64,000 nucleotides of DNA from Chloroflexota bacterium (lineage in GTDB: Bacteria > Chloroflexota > Anaerolineae > Anaerolineales > Anaerolineaceae), in contig JAKAFP010000002.1 in assembly GCA_021825925.1 (NCBI GenBank), positions 454,747-518,746 of the forward strand. Reading direction: 5' to 3'. The notes under the pieces are model-generated. The model ran no database searches and was not told the origin of the DNA. It saw nothing but the letters and a program-made list of their open reading frames with translations. Numbering within the stretch: the first letter of the stretch is position 1; every line of letters starts with the position of its first letter. Shown one piece after another: positions 34,607 to 42,516 of this stretch. Both the position numbers and the translations under genes were made by a program.

Positions 34607-36184
34607 TTACTGTGCTTTTTTCTTTCGTTTGGCAGCTCTGGTTCCAGTTTTAACGTTTTTATAAAGATCATTGATCTTTCCCACCACATCGGTGTTCAGA
34701 TCAAGCGGATTGGCCACCTGGGCATCCAAATCCACGGAGGAGGTGTGATTTTCCACTACAACCTGAACCAGCGGCGGTTGAACTGCCGTCTGGTTTTGGA
34801 CAGGCTGCTTTTGTTCAATGGGTGGTGATTTTGGAGCGACCTTTTTGACTGGGGTTGAGACAGTCGAGGTTTTTCTCACAAACCAGAACGGACTGGATGC
34901 CGCGATCTTCTGCTTGACTCTTTCTTCATCCAGGATCTCAATATCGAAGGGAGTATTAATGATCATCTGCGGCCGGCGTTTGAAGGATGTGATAAGCCCT
35001 GTCACACTAACCCATTTATCCTGGTAGTCTAGTGGGTCGCCACCTATATCATGCAAAAGATTTAATGCCTCATCCCATAAGACCACGGTAAAACATTTTA
35101 ATTTCCAGTTGCCAAAATTCAAGAATACGTGGGGGACCTTGTCGCGAGACATTCCGCTAAAGATTTCTTCAATCTTACCCACCACCGTCACGATCTCACC
35201 CAGGCGGGGAGTAAACAAGTATTTCTTCTGTGCATCAAGCACAATCGTGCGTTCTGGCTCGGCATTCCCTGCATCCGCAACCGTGTCAAAGAATTCAAGT
35301 CCAAGTCCGTTGACAAATTCTTCCAGTCTTGGCACCTGGCGTACATCCATTAAACACATTTGTCTGAACTGACGGACATCCCTGTTTAATGAAGCAATGG
35401 TTTCCATTTCTTGCAACAAGGGGGATTGCCATGGATGTTCAAAGTCAGCGCGGCGGAAGAGTAAGCCTTCGCCACCGGTTTCATAGTTGAACCAAAACTT
35501 CGAATCAATAGCCAGTGCTTTGATCGCGAGGTAAATCACAATACTTGAAAACCGATCGGTGGTGAGATCAAAAATGGTTTCATCCCGACCTGGATGTTGA
35601 AAATGTGGGTTACCTATCTCACAAGATTGTTGCTGTTTCATTTCAGGCACATTCATGCCATCATAATCAACCAATACCAGCTTTGAATCTCGTACCATAA
35701 TGTTCTGGTGTGAAAGATCGCCATGCGTGATCTTTCTATGTTCAAGGTCAAGGACCATTTGAAAGAACTGGGCAGCCAATTTTGCCAGTGCAGCCGGTTG
35801 GTCCAAATGGCGGATGACGTAAGACTCGAGGGTTTCACCTTCCACCCACTTCATGAAGGTAATGGGGTAATGAACTCCTTTAATGGTAATACCCTCAGGG
35901 ATGTATTGAATGGCTTCGAGGTAATCCACTCTGGCTTTTTGGATATAGCGGTTGATGCTGGCATAACGTTCAGCGCGGTCCGCAACATGCCGGTGAAAAC
36001 AACGCAGCGCGTAGGTGGATTTTCCGTCTGTCAGTTTATAGGTCAAAGCAAATCCGCCCGAACGCACCCGTGGGAGCCCCCAAAGATCGGATTCTGCCTC
36101 GCATTGCTGCAAACCGAGCGGAACCAGACAGCGTGATGGATGCTGCAAGGCTGCCTGATATTCATTGAACGCCGGGTACTTCAT
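34607..36184 (-). CDS. Protein kinase-like domain fused to an OB-fold domain (TerY-P triad kinase)
   Basis: A 525-residue cytosolic protein. Residues about 35-260 have a protein-kinase fold with catalytic loop HGDLSHQN (HxD...N) and LVDYDG in place of DFG. The ATP-anchoring lysine is replaced by arginine in TYALRCF, a variant I associate with this family, so activity is uncertain. Residues about 320-430 look like an OB-fold (LGEIVTVVGKIEEIFSG, WVSVTGLITSFK), implying nucleic-acid binding. The end is low-complexity with a basic RAAKRKKKAQ tail. It is the last gene of an operon with a PP2C phosphatase and a VWA protein, matching the described TerY-P triads. The target is unknown. Confidence 0.75.
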   Translation of the reverse strand: MKYPAFNEYQAALQHPSRCLVPLGLQQCEAESDLWGLPRVRSGGFALTYKLTDGKSTYALRCFHRHVADRAERYASINRYIQKARVDYLEAIQYIPEGITIKGVHYPITFMKWVEGETLESYVIRHLDQPAALAKLAAQFFQMVLDLEHRKITHGDLSHQNIMVRDSKLVLVDYDGMNVPEMKQQQSCEIGNPHFQHPGRDETIFDLTTDRFSSIVIYLAIKALAIDSKFWFNYETGGEGLLFRRADFEHPWQSPLLQEMETIASLNRDVRQFRQMCLMDVRQVPRLEEFVNGLGLEFFDTVADAGNAEPERTIVLDAQKKYLFTPRLGEIVTVVGKIEEIFSGMSRDKVPHVFLNFGNWKLKCFTVVLWDEALNLLHDIGGDPLDYQDKWVSVTGLITSFKRRPQMIINTPFDIEILDEERVKQKIAASSPFWFVRKTSTVSTPVKKVAPKSPPIEQKQPVQNQTAVQPPLVQVVVENHTSSVDLDAQVANPLDLNTDVVGKINDLYKNVKTGTRAAKRKKKAQ

Positions 36185-36205
36185 AGAACGTTATTCTCCA
36201 TCATA

Positions 36206-36976
36206 CTAATCATCCACCGTTAAGCAGATCAAACTGGTATCGTCATTCTTTATTAACGACTGACGACGCAAATACCTGATCCAGGTTTGAAATCTGACCA
36301 GTGAAGTGAGGTTTTCACTGACCAACGCCCAGGTAAGCGAACCGGATTCTAGGTTGCGCATCATCCACTCGGAGAGGGCGTCAGTGGCGATCAAAAAATG
36401 ATCGCCGCGCTGCCATTTGCCCGACAGCGACCCACCCTTTGAACGAGTATAAGAAAGATTGGTCGAAACAAGTTCTGGTGTATTTGAAAATTCCCTGGCC
36501 TGGGTGAATGGAAAGGTGGATACAAATTTGCCTTTCACCACTTGAAAAAGGCAGGTATCACCTACCGCAGTAACCGTCCAGCCATGGTCAGCAGGAAGGG
36601 TATTGTGCGGATATATCCCGTTCGTCTGCCAGATATGGAAACACATCAATGTGGAAAAGGCACCCTGCTTGACTTTAATGGCTGTCGGCCAGGGCAGATC
36701 CTTTTCCGGCAATGCGGCTTTCCAAGAAGCACGGGCTGCATTGATGGTCTGATAAAAATCCTTTGAGGTATCATGTGAAAGGCTGGACTCTTTCACCAAC
36801 AGGTTGGCCCACAACTTGGAAAAGGATGACGTGGTTGCACCATCGGCCATGGCGCAGCTAAAATGATCTACGATCAGGCTGCTGCCGTTGACCAGTTGAG
36901 GATAAACCGCATCCTCGTTTTCCTCTTCGCGATTGCCCTCTTTGCAGAGGCTAAAGGCCTTCCACACCAATTTCAT
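36206..36976 (-). CDS. PP2C-type serine/threonine phosphatase
   Basis: A 256-residue metal-dependent phosphatase. Metal-binding aspartates appear in ENEDAV, CAMADGAT, LIATDALSEW and KNDDTSL, the order expected for PP2C. It lies eight bases after the VWA gene and 21 bases before the kinase gene. In TerY-P triads this enzyme is thought to oppose the kinase, probably on the VWA protein or on a shared target. The start ATG at 36976 is four codons before WKAFSLCKEG, with no strong Shine-Dalgarno site, suggesting coupling to the VWA gene. Confidence 0.85.
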   Translation of the reverse strand: MKLVWKAFSLCKEGNREEENEDAVYPQLVNGSSLIVDHFSCAMADGATTSSFSKLWANLLVKESSLSHDTSKDFYQTINAARASWKAALPEKDLPWPTAIKVKQGAFSTLMCFHIWQTNGIYPHNTLPADHGWTVTAVGDTCLFQVVKGKFVSTFPFTQAREFSNTPELVSTNLSYTRSKGGSLSGKWQRGDHFLIATDALSEWMMRNLESGSLTWALVSENLTSLVRFQTWIRYLRRQSLIKNDDTSLICLTVDD

Positions 36977-36984
36977 GAGCGAAC

Positions 36985-37830
36985 TTATAACTGAATATTG
37001 GCAGGGCGAGTTCCAATCTCGAGCGCCTGGACAATGCCGGCAATGTCGGCATTATAAACCAAACCACGAGCACCTTCTTCCAAGGTTGTGCCCATCAATT
37101 CTTCACTGGTGGCGCGCATCTTGGGAGTTAATGGAGAGCTCACCTCGAACATGACCCGTGAGAAGTGATCAGGCAAGTCTTTGGCTTCGAGGGGGAAAAC
37201 GATCTGGCGGGATAACTCATTGGATGAAGAGTGAACTGTAAGAATGGTGCAATTGCCATCTTCGGTGGCAAGAGATTTAATCAATTCGGCGGGTACACGC
37301 ACATCGCCGTCGTTGGCCTCACCATCGGTCAGATTGATCACGGTGGGAGGATAGGACTGCGGGTGTTCGTCCACCCAGGCTGCCAGAATCTCGTGAGCTT
37401 TGGTGAGGGCGGCGCACATGGGGGTTTGTCCACGGGCCACGGCATCCACCCAGACGGGGAATTTGGTGCTGACTTCAATGAATCCACCAACGCCATCCGA
37501 TTCTTTCTTCACGCGATCTTCAATGCGCAGGGGATGTTCATAGATATCATCAATCCAAACCAGGTCGTTTTCGGCAAGCTCGCCACCCAAGGCGGATTTT
37601 ACTTCGAAACCGTAACCGATCACTCCGACCTGATAATACTTTCTGATTTCCATATCCTTGGATGCAGAAACCACAAGGCTTTGGATGACCTTATTCAAGG
37701 CATCTGCCACGAATTCTGATTTTTTTGGGTTACCGGGAATGCCCATAATGGGATTTTGCATGGATGTGGAATGGTCTACAAGAAAAAGAAAACAGGTGGG
37801 GTTCATACGGCTAATTTCTGCAGAATACAT
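36985..37830 (-). CDS. TerY-like von Willebrand factor A domain protein
   Basis: A 281-residue VWA protein with a complete metal-ion-dependent adhesion site: DHSTS near residue 17, the threonine in GQTPMCAAL, and the aspartate in NLTDGEAND. This is typical of TerY. The ATG at 37830 follows GGAGG by six bases. A longer upstream frame would translate the heptamer repeat region and is not real. It is the first gene of the VWA-PP2C-kinase operon. In tellurite-resistance-associated TerY-P systems the VWA protein is the presumed metal-dependent scaffold and phosphorylation target. Confidence 0.85.
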   Translation of the reverse strand: MYSAEISRMNPTCFLFLVDHSTSMQNPIMGIPGNPKKSEFVADALNKVIQSLVVSASKDMEIRKYYQVGVIGYGFEVKSALGGELAENDLVWIDDIYEHPLRIEDRVKKESDGVGGFIEVSTKFPVWVDAVARGQTPMCAALTKAHEILAAWVDEHPQSYPPTVINLTDGEANDGDVRVPAELIKSLATEDGNCTILTVHSSSNELSRQIVFPLEAKDLPDHFSRVMFEVSSPLTPKMRATSEELMGTTLEEGARGLVYNADIAGIVQALEIGTRPANIQL

Positions 37831-37854
37831 GTGAAGCCTCCAAAAAATCAAGTT

Positions 37855-37897
37855 ATTGGTAAATCGTGATTCGTGATTAATAAATCGTGAATCGTTG
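37855..37897. repeat. Degenerate 7-bp repeat upstream of the VWA gene
   Basis: Heptamers of the form AAATCGT, GATTCGT, GATTAAT, AAATCGT and GAATCGT lie in the 205-base gap between the VWA and dual-specificity phosphatase genes. Confidence 0.75.
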
Positions 37898-38035
37898 ATA
37901 ACAATTGGTAAACAACTTCTCTTAATTCTATAAGAAACCAATACTAAGAGGAATAATAATCTAATAAATTTCTTGTAAATTATCAACTACTTTACAAAAA
38001 ACATTGATGATTATACCGGATATGCATTATGTATT

Positions 38036-38569
38036 CTATAAGCCAGGTTTCCAGGACATCAGAAAGTCCACCTGTTCATCCGCCTCAGGGCTGCGTATCC
38101 ACCTGCTGGGAACCTGATGACGAAGCTTCTGTATCTCTGCTAGAACCTGTTTGGGAGGAAGACCATGTCTGATCAAGTGGCAGCCCACCACTGTACCAGT
38201 TCGCCCAATCCCGGCAATGCAATGCACATAAACCGGCTCGTTTATTGCTATGCTCTCATCAATTTCATCCAATATTGTTCTCATGTTGGAAACGGTCGGA
38301 ATGGAGCGATCTTCGATGGGATGGTTGGAATAGAGCATGGTTTTCATATACCCGTTCCCCTCATCCAAAAGAATTTCCCTGTAGGCAGGCATGGTATCTT
38401 GAGGATGAGTCAGATCAATCACATGGAGGATGCCGGATTTAATCAAAGCCTGAAGGCGGCGGCGGGTTTCCAATTCATCATAACGGGCTGGATACTCACC
38501 TGCCATGATCAAATCCTCTTTAACCCAATATGACTCGGGGTAAGGTAACGTAGTAACGCTAGCTGCCAT
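38036..38569 (-). CDS. Dual-specificity / tyrosine phosphatase-like protein
   Basis: A 177-residue cysteine-dependent phosphatase. The P-loop HCIAGIGRTGT has the C-x5-R signature, and the general-acid aspartate may be in VIDLTHPQD. An N-terminal segment (YPESYWVKEDLIMAGEYP) is typical of the small DSP group. The ATG at 38569 follows AGGA by eight bases; the upstream TTG is less likely. It is the third gene of a unit with the ATP-cone kinase and a membrane protein, next to the VWA-PP2C-kinase operon, which adds another phosphate-removing enzyme to the region. Confidence 0.85.
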   Translation of the reverse strand: MAASVTTLPYPESYWVKEDLIMAGEYPARYDELETRRRLQALIKSGILHVIDLTHPQDTMPAYREILLDEGNGYMKTMLYSNHPIEDRSIPTVSNMRTILDEIDESIAINEPVYVHCIAGIGRTGTVVGCHLIRHGLPPKQVLAEIQKLRHQVPSRWIRSPEADEQVDFLMSWKPGL

Positions 38570-38579
38570 GCTCAAATTC

Positions 38580-39698
38580 CTATCTATCGTTTAAGATGAA
38601 TCGTTTGCGATATCTCATGATCAAGACCAACACTAAAAATTGGAAGGTCGCCAACACGATGGTCGAAAATTGGTCAAAATAGAATACCAGCAAATTGACC
38701 ATGGTAATGCCCACGATCAATCCAATCATGCCCAACCAGGACCCCAGTTTTTCAGATTTAAACAGGAACAAGAAGGCAGCCACCAGAATCACCAGCGCCA
38801 GACTCCCTTCCATCATCACCCGGGCTTCAAACCAATTCAGCCCACTGGCATTGCGTACGAGTCTGTTAGAGATCAGCTCATTATAAAAAACCTGAAGTTG
38901 AGCGACGTTTTTTGATATGGTAAAGAAAAAAATAGGCGATATCAGTGACCAGACAGCGCTGCCGAACAACCCGACAATGATGGCGAGCCGTAGATGAGGT
39001 TTGGACAAGAACTTACGTTCAAACCTGATCAATTTCATTCTAAGACGATCCAGGAGGTTTGGCTGTAAAACATTTCCCTGGGGAGGTTGTTTTTGCAGAT
39101 AGAGCTTCAGAGATTCAGCCAAATCAGACAGGTCTTTGCGGTCTGAATTTTTGCTTACCTCGGCCAGCGATTGAATCAGTTCTTCGCGTTCATAAGCGGA
39201 TAAGTCCCGATCCAGTACTTCTGAAAACTTCTCCAGAATTTCGTACATCCTAGAGCGGGTATTTTTTGGCCGGTTTTGGCGAACCTGAAAAGCCAACAAG
39301 ACGGTCAAAAGAAAAAATACATAAATGATCGGTGCTGCAGAAGGATAGAAATAATCGTTGGTGCTGGTGATGAATTTGCCAACCTCGTCAATGAACAAAC
39401 CCACCCCAAGCCCGGCGATCAAAGCCGAAAGTGTGGCAGCCCATTCATTGACAAAAATAATTGTAATCAAGGCAGCGGCGAAAAGGAGCAACCCACCCCA
39501 TAAGACATGGGCAATGTGTAGTTCACCTCCGCCCAGCTGCGGATACCCCGTCAGTTCGAGGAATAAACGGGTGGCAGACACTGAGAATGCGAAACTGATC
39601 AGGGTAATGACAATATTCTGACCTGCTCTAAAACGGAGCACCAGGCTTCGATCCATATGAGGATTTCGTGATCTTGATCTTTGATCTTTTGAGGTCAT
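38580..39698 (-). CDS. Polytopic membrane protein of unknown function
   Basis: A 372-residue protein with about eight predicted membrane helices in two groups (residues about 25-155 and 240-365). A cytosolic, charged helical segment lies between them (DRDLSAYEREELIQSLAEV). I do not recognise the family. It starts 10 bases after the ATP-cone kinase gene and ends just before the phosphatase gene, so the three are probably co-expressed. It may be the membrane partner of the phosphorylation genes, but there is no direct evidence. Confidence 0.75.
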   Translation of the reverse strand: MTSKDQRSRSRNPHMDRSLVLRFRAGQNIVITLISFAFSVSATRLFLELTGYPQLGGGELHIAHVLWGGLLLFAAALITIIFVNEWAATLSALIAGLGVGLFIDEVGKFITSTNDYFYPSAAPIIYVFFLLTVLLAFQVRQNRPKNTRSRMYEILEKFSEVLDRDLSAYEREELIQSLAEVSKNSDRKDLSDLAESLKLYLQKQPPQGNVLQPNLLDRLRMKLIRFERKFLSKPHLRLAIIVGLFGSAVWSLISPIFFFTISKNVAQLQVFYNELISNRLVRNASGLNWFEARVMMEGSLALVILVAAFLFLFKSEKLGSWLGMIGLIVGITMVNLLVFYFDQFSTIVLATFQFLVLVLIMRYRKRFILNDR

Positions 39699-39708
39699 GC
39701 ATCCACCA

Positions 39709-41058
39709 TCAATACTTCAGGCTCGATCCGCCGATGAACTCTCTCACGACCGAATCTGATGGAATAATACTATCATCTTGCACCGCTTGCATGGTTTTTA
39801 ATAATTCGGCTACTCTATTGGCACGCATATAGGCATCTTCCCGCAAGGGGTCACCGCGGTAGCGCTTCTGCCAATCCAAAAAGTGGTTCAGTAGACGATG
39901 AATGTAGATTGGCAGTTCATAGGGCATGGCAGAATTGATGATCTCGTCCGCCCGGATGATATTTGGGATGATATGGCGCATTTCACTGTCGCGCACATAA
40001 TGCCAGTGTTCAAGCGTCTGGCGTGGATCATAAGCTCGGTAAACTTCGTCCCGCAGCATTCGCCGCATCAGGCGGATGTCCGTCCAATGGATGTACTCTC
40101 CATCAGCACCTTTCATCTGAAGCAGCGGTTCAAGAAAAATCTTGTACTTATTATTATCAGAGATATCGCTGGTAAGCCCCGGAAACAACCCATGCAGCGA
40201 ATCAATAAGAATCAATTCATCCGATTTGAGGGTCATGGGGGTCACATTCGGTCCACGTTTGCCAAGCTTGAAATCGTAGAAAGGCACATTCACCTGATTG
40301 CCGGCTACCAATTCAGTGAGATGGCGATTGATCAGATCCAGATCAAGCGCATGTGGTGTTTCAAAATCATAATCGCCAAATTCATCCTTGGGATGTTGGT
40401 CGAGATTAAGAAAATAGTTATCCACGTTCAGGGTTACCAATTTGAGTCCGTGTTCCTTGAGTTTCTGATTGATCTTGATGGTGGTGGTCGTTTTACCAGA
40501 GGAAGAAGGGCCGGTGATGAGCACCATTTTTAATTCATTTTTGCGTGCTAAAATTCCCTTGACCGCGTTTTCCACATCCACGGTATAGGCGGCTTCAGAC
40601 TCGGTTACAATCTGAGAGTATTCCCCCGCCCTGATCCGATGATTCAAACCTTCAACCGTATTGACCCCATGCGAGACAGCCCAATCCAAAACATGCCAGA
40701 TCTTTGCCCAGGGGATGTTGGGGGAAGGTTGATTTGAGTGAGTGGATAAAGTCTCTTGCTGTTTTCGATGATTGGCGCGCTCGTTACGATAAAGGATGTA
40801 GGCTTTTGCCACCCTGGCATGACCATTTTCGATCAGTACCTTTTCGACTACATCCTGAATTTCTTCGATAAAGGGCATGTAATCCGGATCAGGATGACGT
40901 TCAAGAATTTCAACCACCTGCTGAGAGAGCGACTTGGCCAGCTCGCGATCGCGACCACCAACTTCAACTGCGGCCCGGTAGATGGCATTTGTAATACGAT
41001 CCGGTGTAAAAGGCACCACAGCGCCTGAACGTTTGATCACTGATTTGATTCTACCCAT
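39709..41058 (-). CDS. ATP-cone domain fused to a uridine kinase-like P-loop kinase
   Basis: A 449-residue protein. Residues about 4-95 are an ATP-cone (IKRSGAVVPFTPDRITNAIYRA), the nucleotide-sensing module of ribonucleotide reductase and NrdR. The remainder is a kinase of the uridine kinase/phosphoribulokinase family with Walker A GPSSSGKTTT near residue 180 and DNYFLNLDQHP, the substrate loop. It probably phosphorylates a nucleoside or related sugar and is gated by ATP or dATP. Such fusions occur in some bacteria, but the substrate is not known. It is the first gene of its operon; a TATAAT-like element lies about 30 bases upstream of the ATG. Confidence 0.85.
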   Translation of the reverse strand: MGRIKSVIKRSGAVVPFTPDRITNAIYRAAVEVGGRDRELAKSLSQQVVEILERHPDPDYMPFIEEIQDVVEKVLIENGHARVAKAYILYRNERANHRKQQETLSTHSNQPSPNIPWAKIWHVLDWAVSHGVNTVEGLNHRIRAGEYSQIVTESEAAYTVDVENAVKGILARKNELKMVLITGPSSSGKTTTTIKINQKLKEHGLKLVTLNVDNYFLNLDQHPKDEFGDYDFETPHALDLDLINRHLTELVAGNQVNVPFYDFKLGKRGPNVTPMTLKSDELILIDSLHGLFPGLTSDISDNNKYKIFLEPLLQMKGADGEYIHWTDIRLMRRMLRDEVYRAYDPRQTLEHWHYVRDSEMRHIIPNIIRADEIINSAMPYELPIYIHRLLNHFLDWQKRYRGDPLREDAYMRANRVAELLKTMQAVQDDSIIPSDSVVREFIGGSSLKY

Positions 41059-41118
41059 ATAACCCTCGGCATAAGATGATATATAAGATTATACAAAGAT
41101 TCATGGCAATATATACGA

Positions 41119-41152
41119 AAAAATGGACGATTCACGCGAAGCGTCCATTTTC
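41119..41152 (-). terminator. Terminator of the deacetylase-like lipoprotein gene
   Basis: AAAATGGACG / CGTCCATTTT with a 12-base loop, followed on the minus strand by a T-run, between 41178 and the ATP-cone gene start. Confidence 0.8.
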
Positions 41153-41177
41153 AGGATGAACTTTCTCTACAGACGAA

Positions 41178-42437
41178 TTATGGTCCAACAGTTGGTGTGG
41201 ATTGGTCTGGAACTTCTCCCTGCCCCGCTGCTTTGAATAACGTCACAACACCACCTTTGGCTATAAAAACGCTGCCATTCACGTTGTAGACCCCTTCGGG
41301 GCAGGCCTGTGAGCTGACCGCCGTCTGGATGGCAGTTTGGATCAAATTGAGATCACCAGACTGGCTTTCTTCTAGCGGACCAAGCTGGCAATTTTGGGCA
41401 GTAGGAATGCTGTCTTTTTCTGAAACAATCCATTTGATCATGTTCTTGGAGGCGGTCAACCGTGCAATTTTAAAGGCGTCGAATCCATCCGAGAAAATGG
41501 AGGGTGTAAGTTCCTGCTCCCCCAAGTTGTAGGCTTCCATGATGCCCTGTACCGGTTTGCCTTCAGGATTCTTATATTTCTTGAGTACATTCACGCCGGA
41601 TTCAGTCGCCGGCCATTCACCAAATGGCAGCGCAATGATGTTGCCCAATTTTGGATACAAGTCTTCACGCCCGACCAGAGATAAAAAGTAGCGCGTGTCA
41701 GCATCATTCATCTGGATCTGCCACTGGATGTCGCTGTTGCTGGTCATGATACTTAACAAGGGATGCTTGTAGAGATGGTTATAAGGTTCAATACCATGGT
41801 CCACAGCCCAGGTGATGGTCTCACCCAGCTTTGTCTTCCAGGCATCGCCGTCGCCAAGCTGAAAGACATCCCCGACCTGTTTGTCTCCGTAATACTTGTC
41901 GCCCATGTTCGAGAACCCTGCAGCTGCAAAGCCGAAATCGGGATGTTCCTGCGAAAACTGCCATAACAGCCCAAGACCAGAATTCTGCGAAGGGGTTCCA
42001 TCCGGATTGATATAAAGCTGATCGGCAAACCAGAGGTCGTCAAGCGTGATGATCAACGGTTTTTTACCCACTGGGGTCACAAAAGTACCGGTCAGCCAAT
42101 CTTCCAATGAAACGAGATAAAACCCGTTATCGTAGAGCGTCTGGATCTCTTCACGAAAATCCGATAAGCGCATTTGAGTGGCATCCGTATTGGCATAATC
42201 AGGCACAAAACGATGATAGAGAACAATCGGAACCTGAAGATTTCCACTCCATACGGTGGCATTCAAATAGAACGGGATTTGGGTGGGAGTCGGTGTGATC
42301 GTCGGAGTTGGCGTTAACGTTGGCTGAGGTGTGTTGGTTGGGGTTTCTGTTGGACTAAATGCAGAAACGACAGAACAACCTGTCATTGAAAAGAGAACCA
42401 GCAATGTGGCCAGCCAATAATTTATTTTCTTAGTCAT
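41178..42437 (-). CDS. Lipoprotein with polysaccharide-deacetylase-like domain
   Basis: A 419-residue exported lipoprotein. The signal peptide ends in the lipobox MTGC (Cys near residue 21). A Thr/Pro linker (about residues 28-54) spans the wall. The main domain begins PIVLYHRFVPDY and contains LIITLDDLWF, matching the first strands and metal-site region of NodB-type polysaccharide deacetylases. The later NodB motifs are not obvious, so activity may have changed. It probably acts on cell-surface polysaccharide. It is alone in its transcription unit. Confidence 0.78.
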   Translation of the reverse strand: MTKKINYWLATLLVLFSMTGCSVVSAFSPTETPTNTPQPTLTPTPTITPTPTQIPFYLNATVWSGNLQVPIVLYHRFVPDYANTDATQMRLSDFREEIQTLYDNGFYLVSLEDWLTGTFVTPVGKKPLIITLDDLWFADQLYINPDGTPSQNSGLGLLWQFSQEHPDFGFAAAGFSNMGDKYYGDKQVGDVFQLGDGDAWKTKLGETITWAVDHGIEPYNHLYKHPLLSIMTSNSDIQWQIQMNDADTRYFLSLVGREDLYPKLGNIIALPFGEWPATESGVNVLKKYKNPEGKPVQGIMEAYNLGEQELTPSIFSDGFDAFKIARLTASKNMIKWIVSEKDSIPTAQNCQLGPLEESQSGDLNLIQTAIQTAVSSQACPEGVYNVNGSVFIAKGGVVTLFKAAGQGEVPDQSTPTVGP

Positions 42438-42516
42438 TTGGTCTCCAGTGGTGCCAATACTCGCTTCATGGCTCCAATAGTGTTTCCCTCTGAATCAACG
42501 AACCTGGCGAGTATTG

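Noticed and set aside
37831..37986. N-terminal extension of the VWA protein
   Set aside because: It would translate the heptamer repeats. A GGAGG site directly precedes the ATG at 37830.
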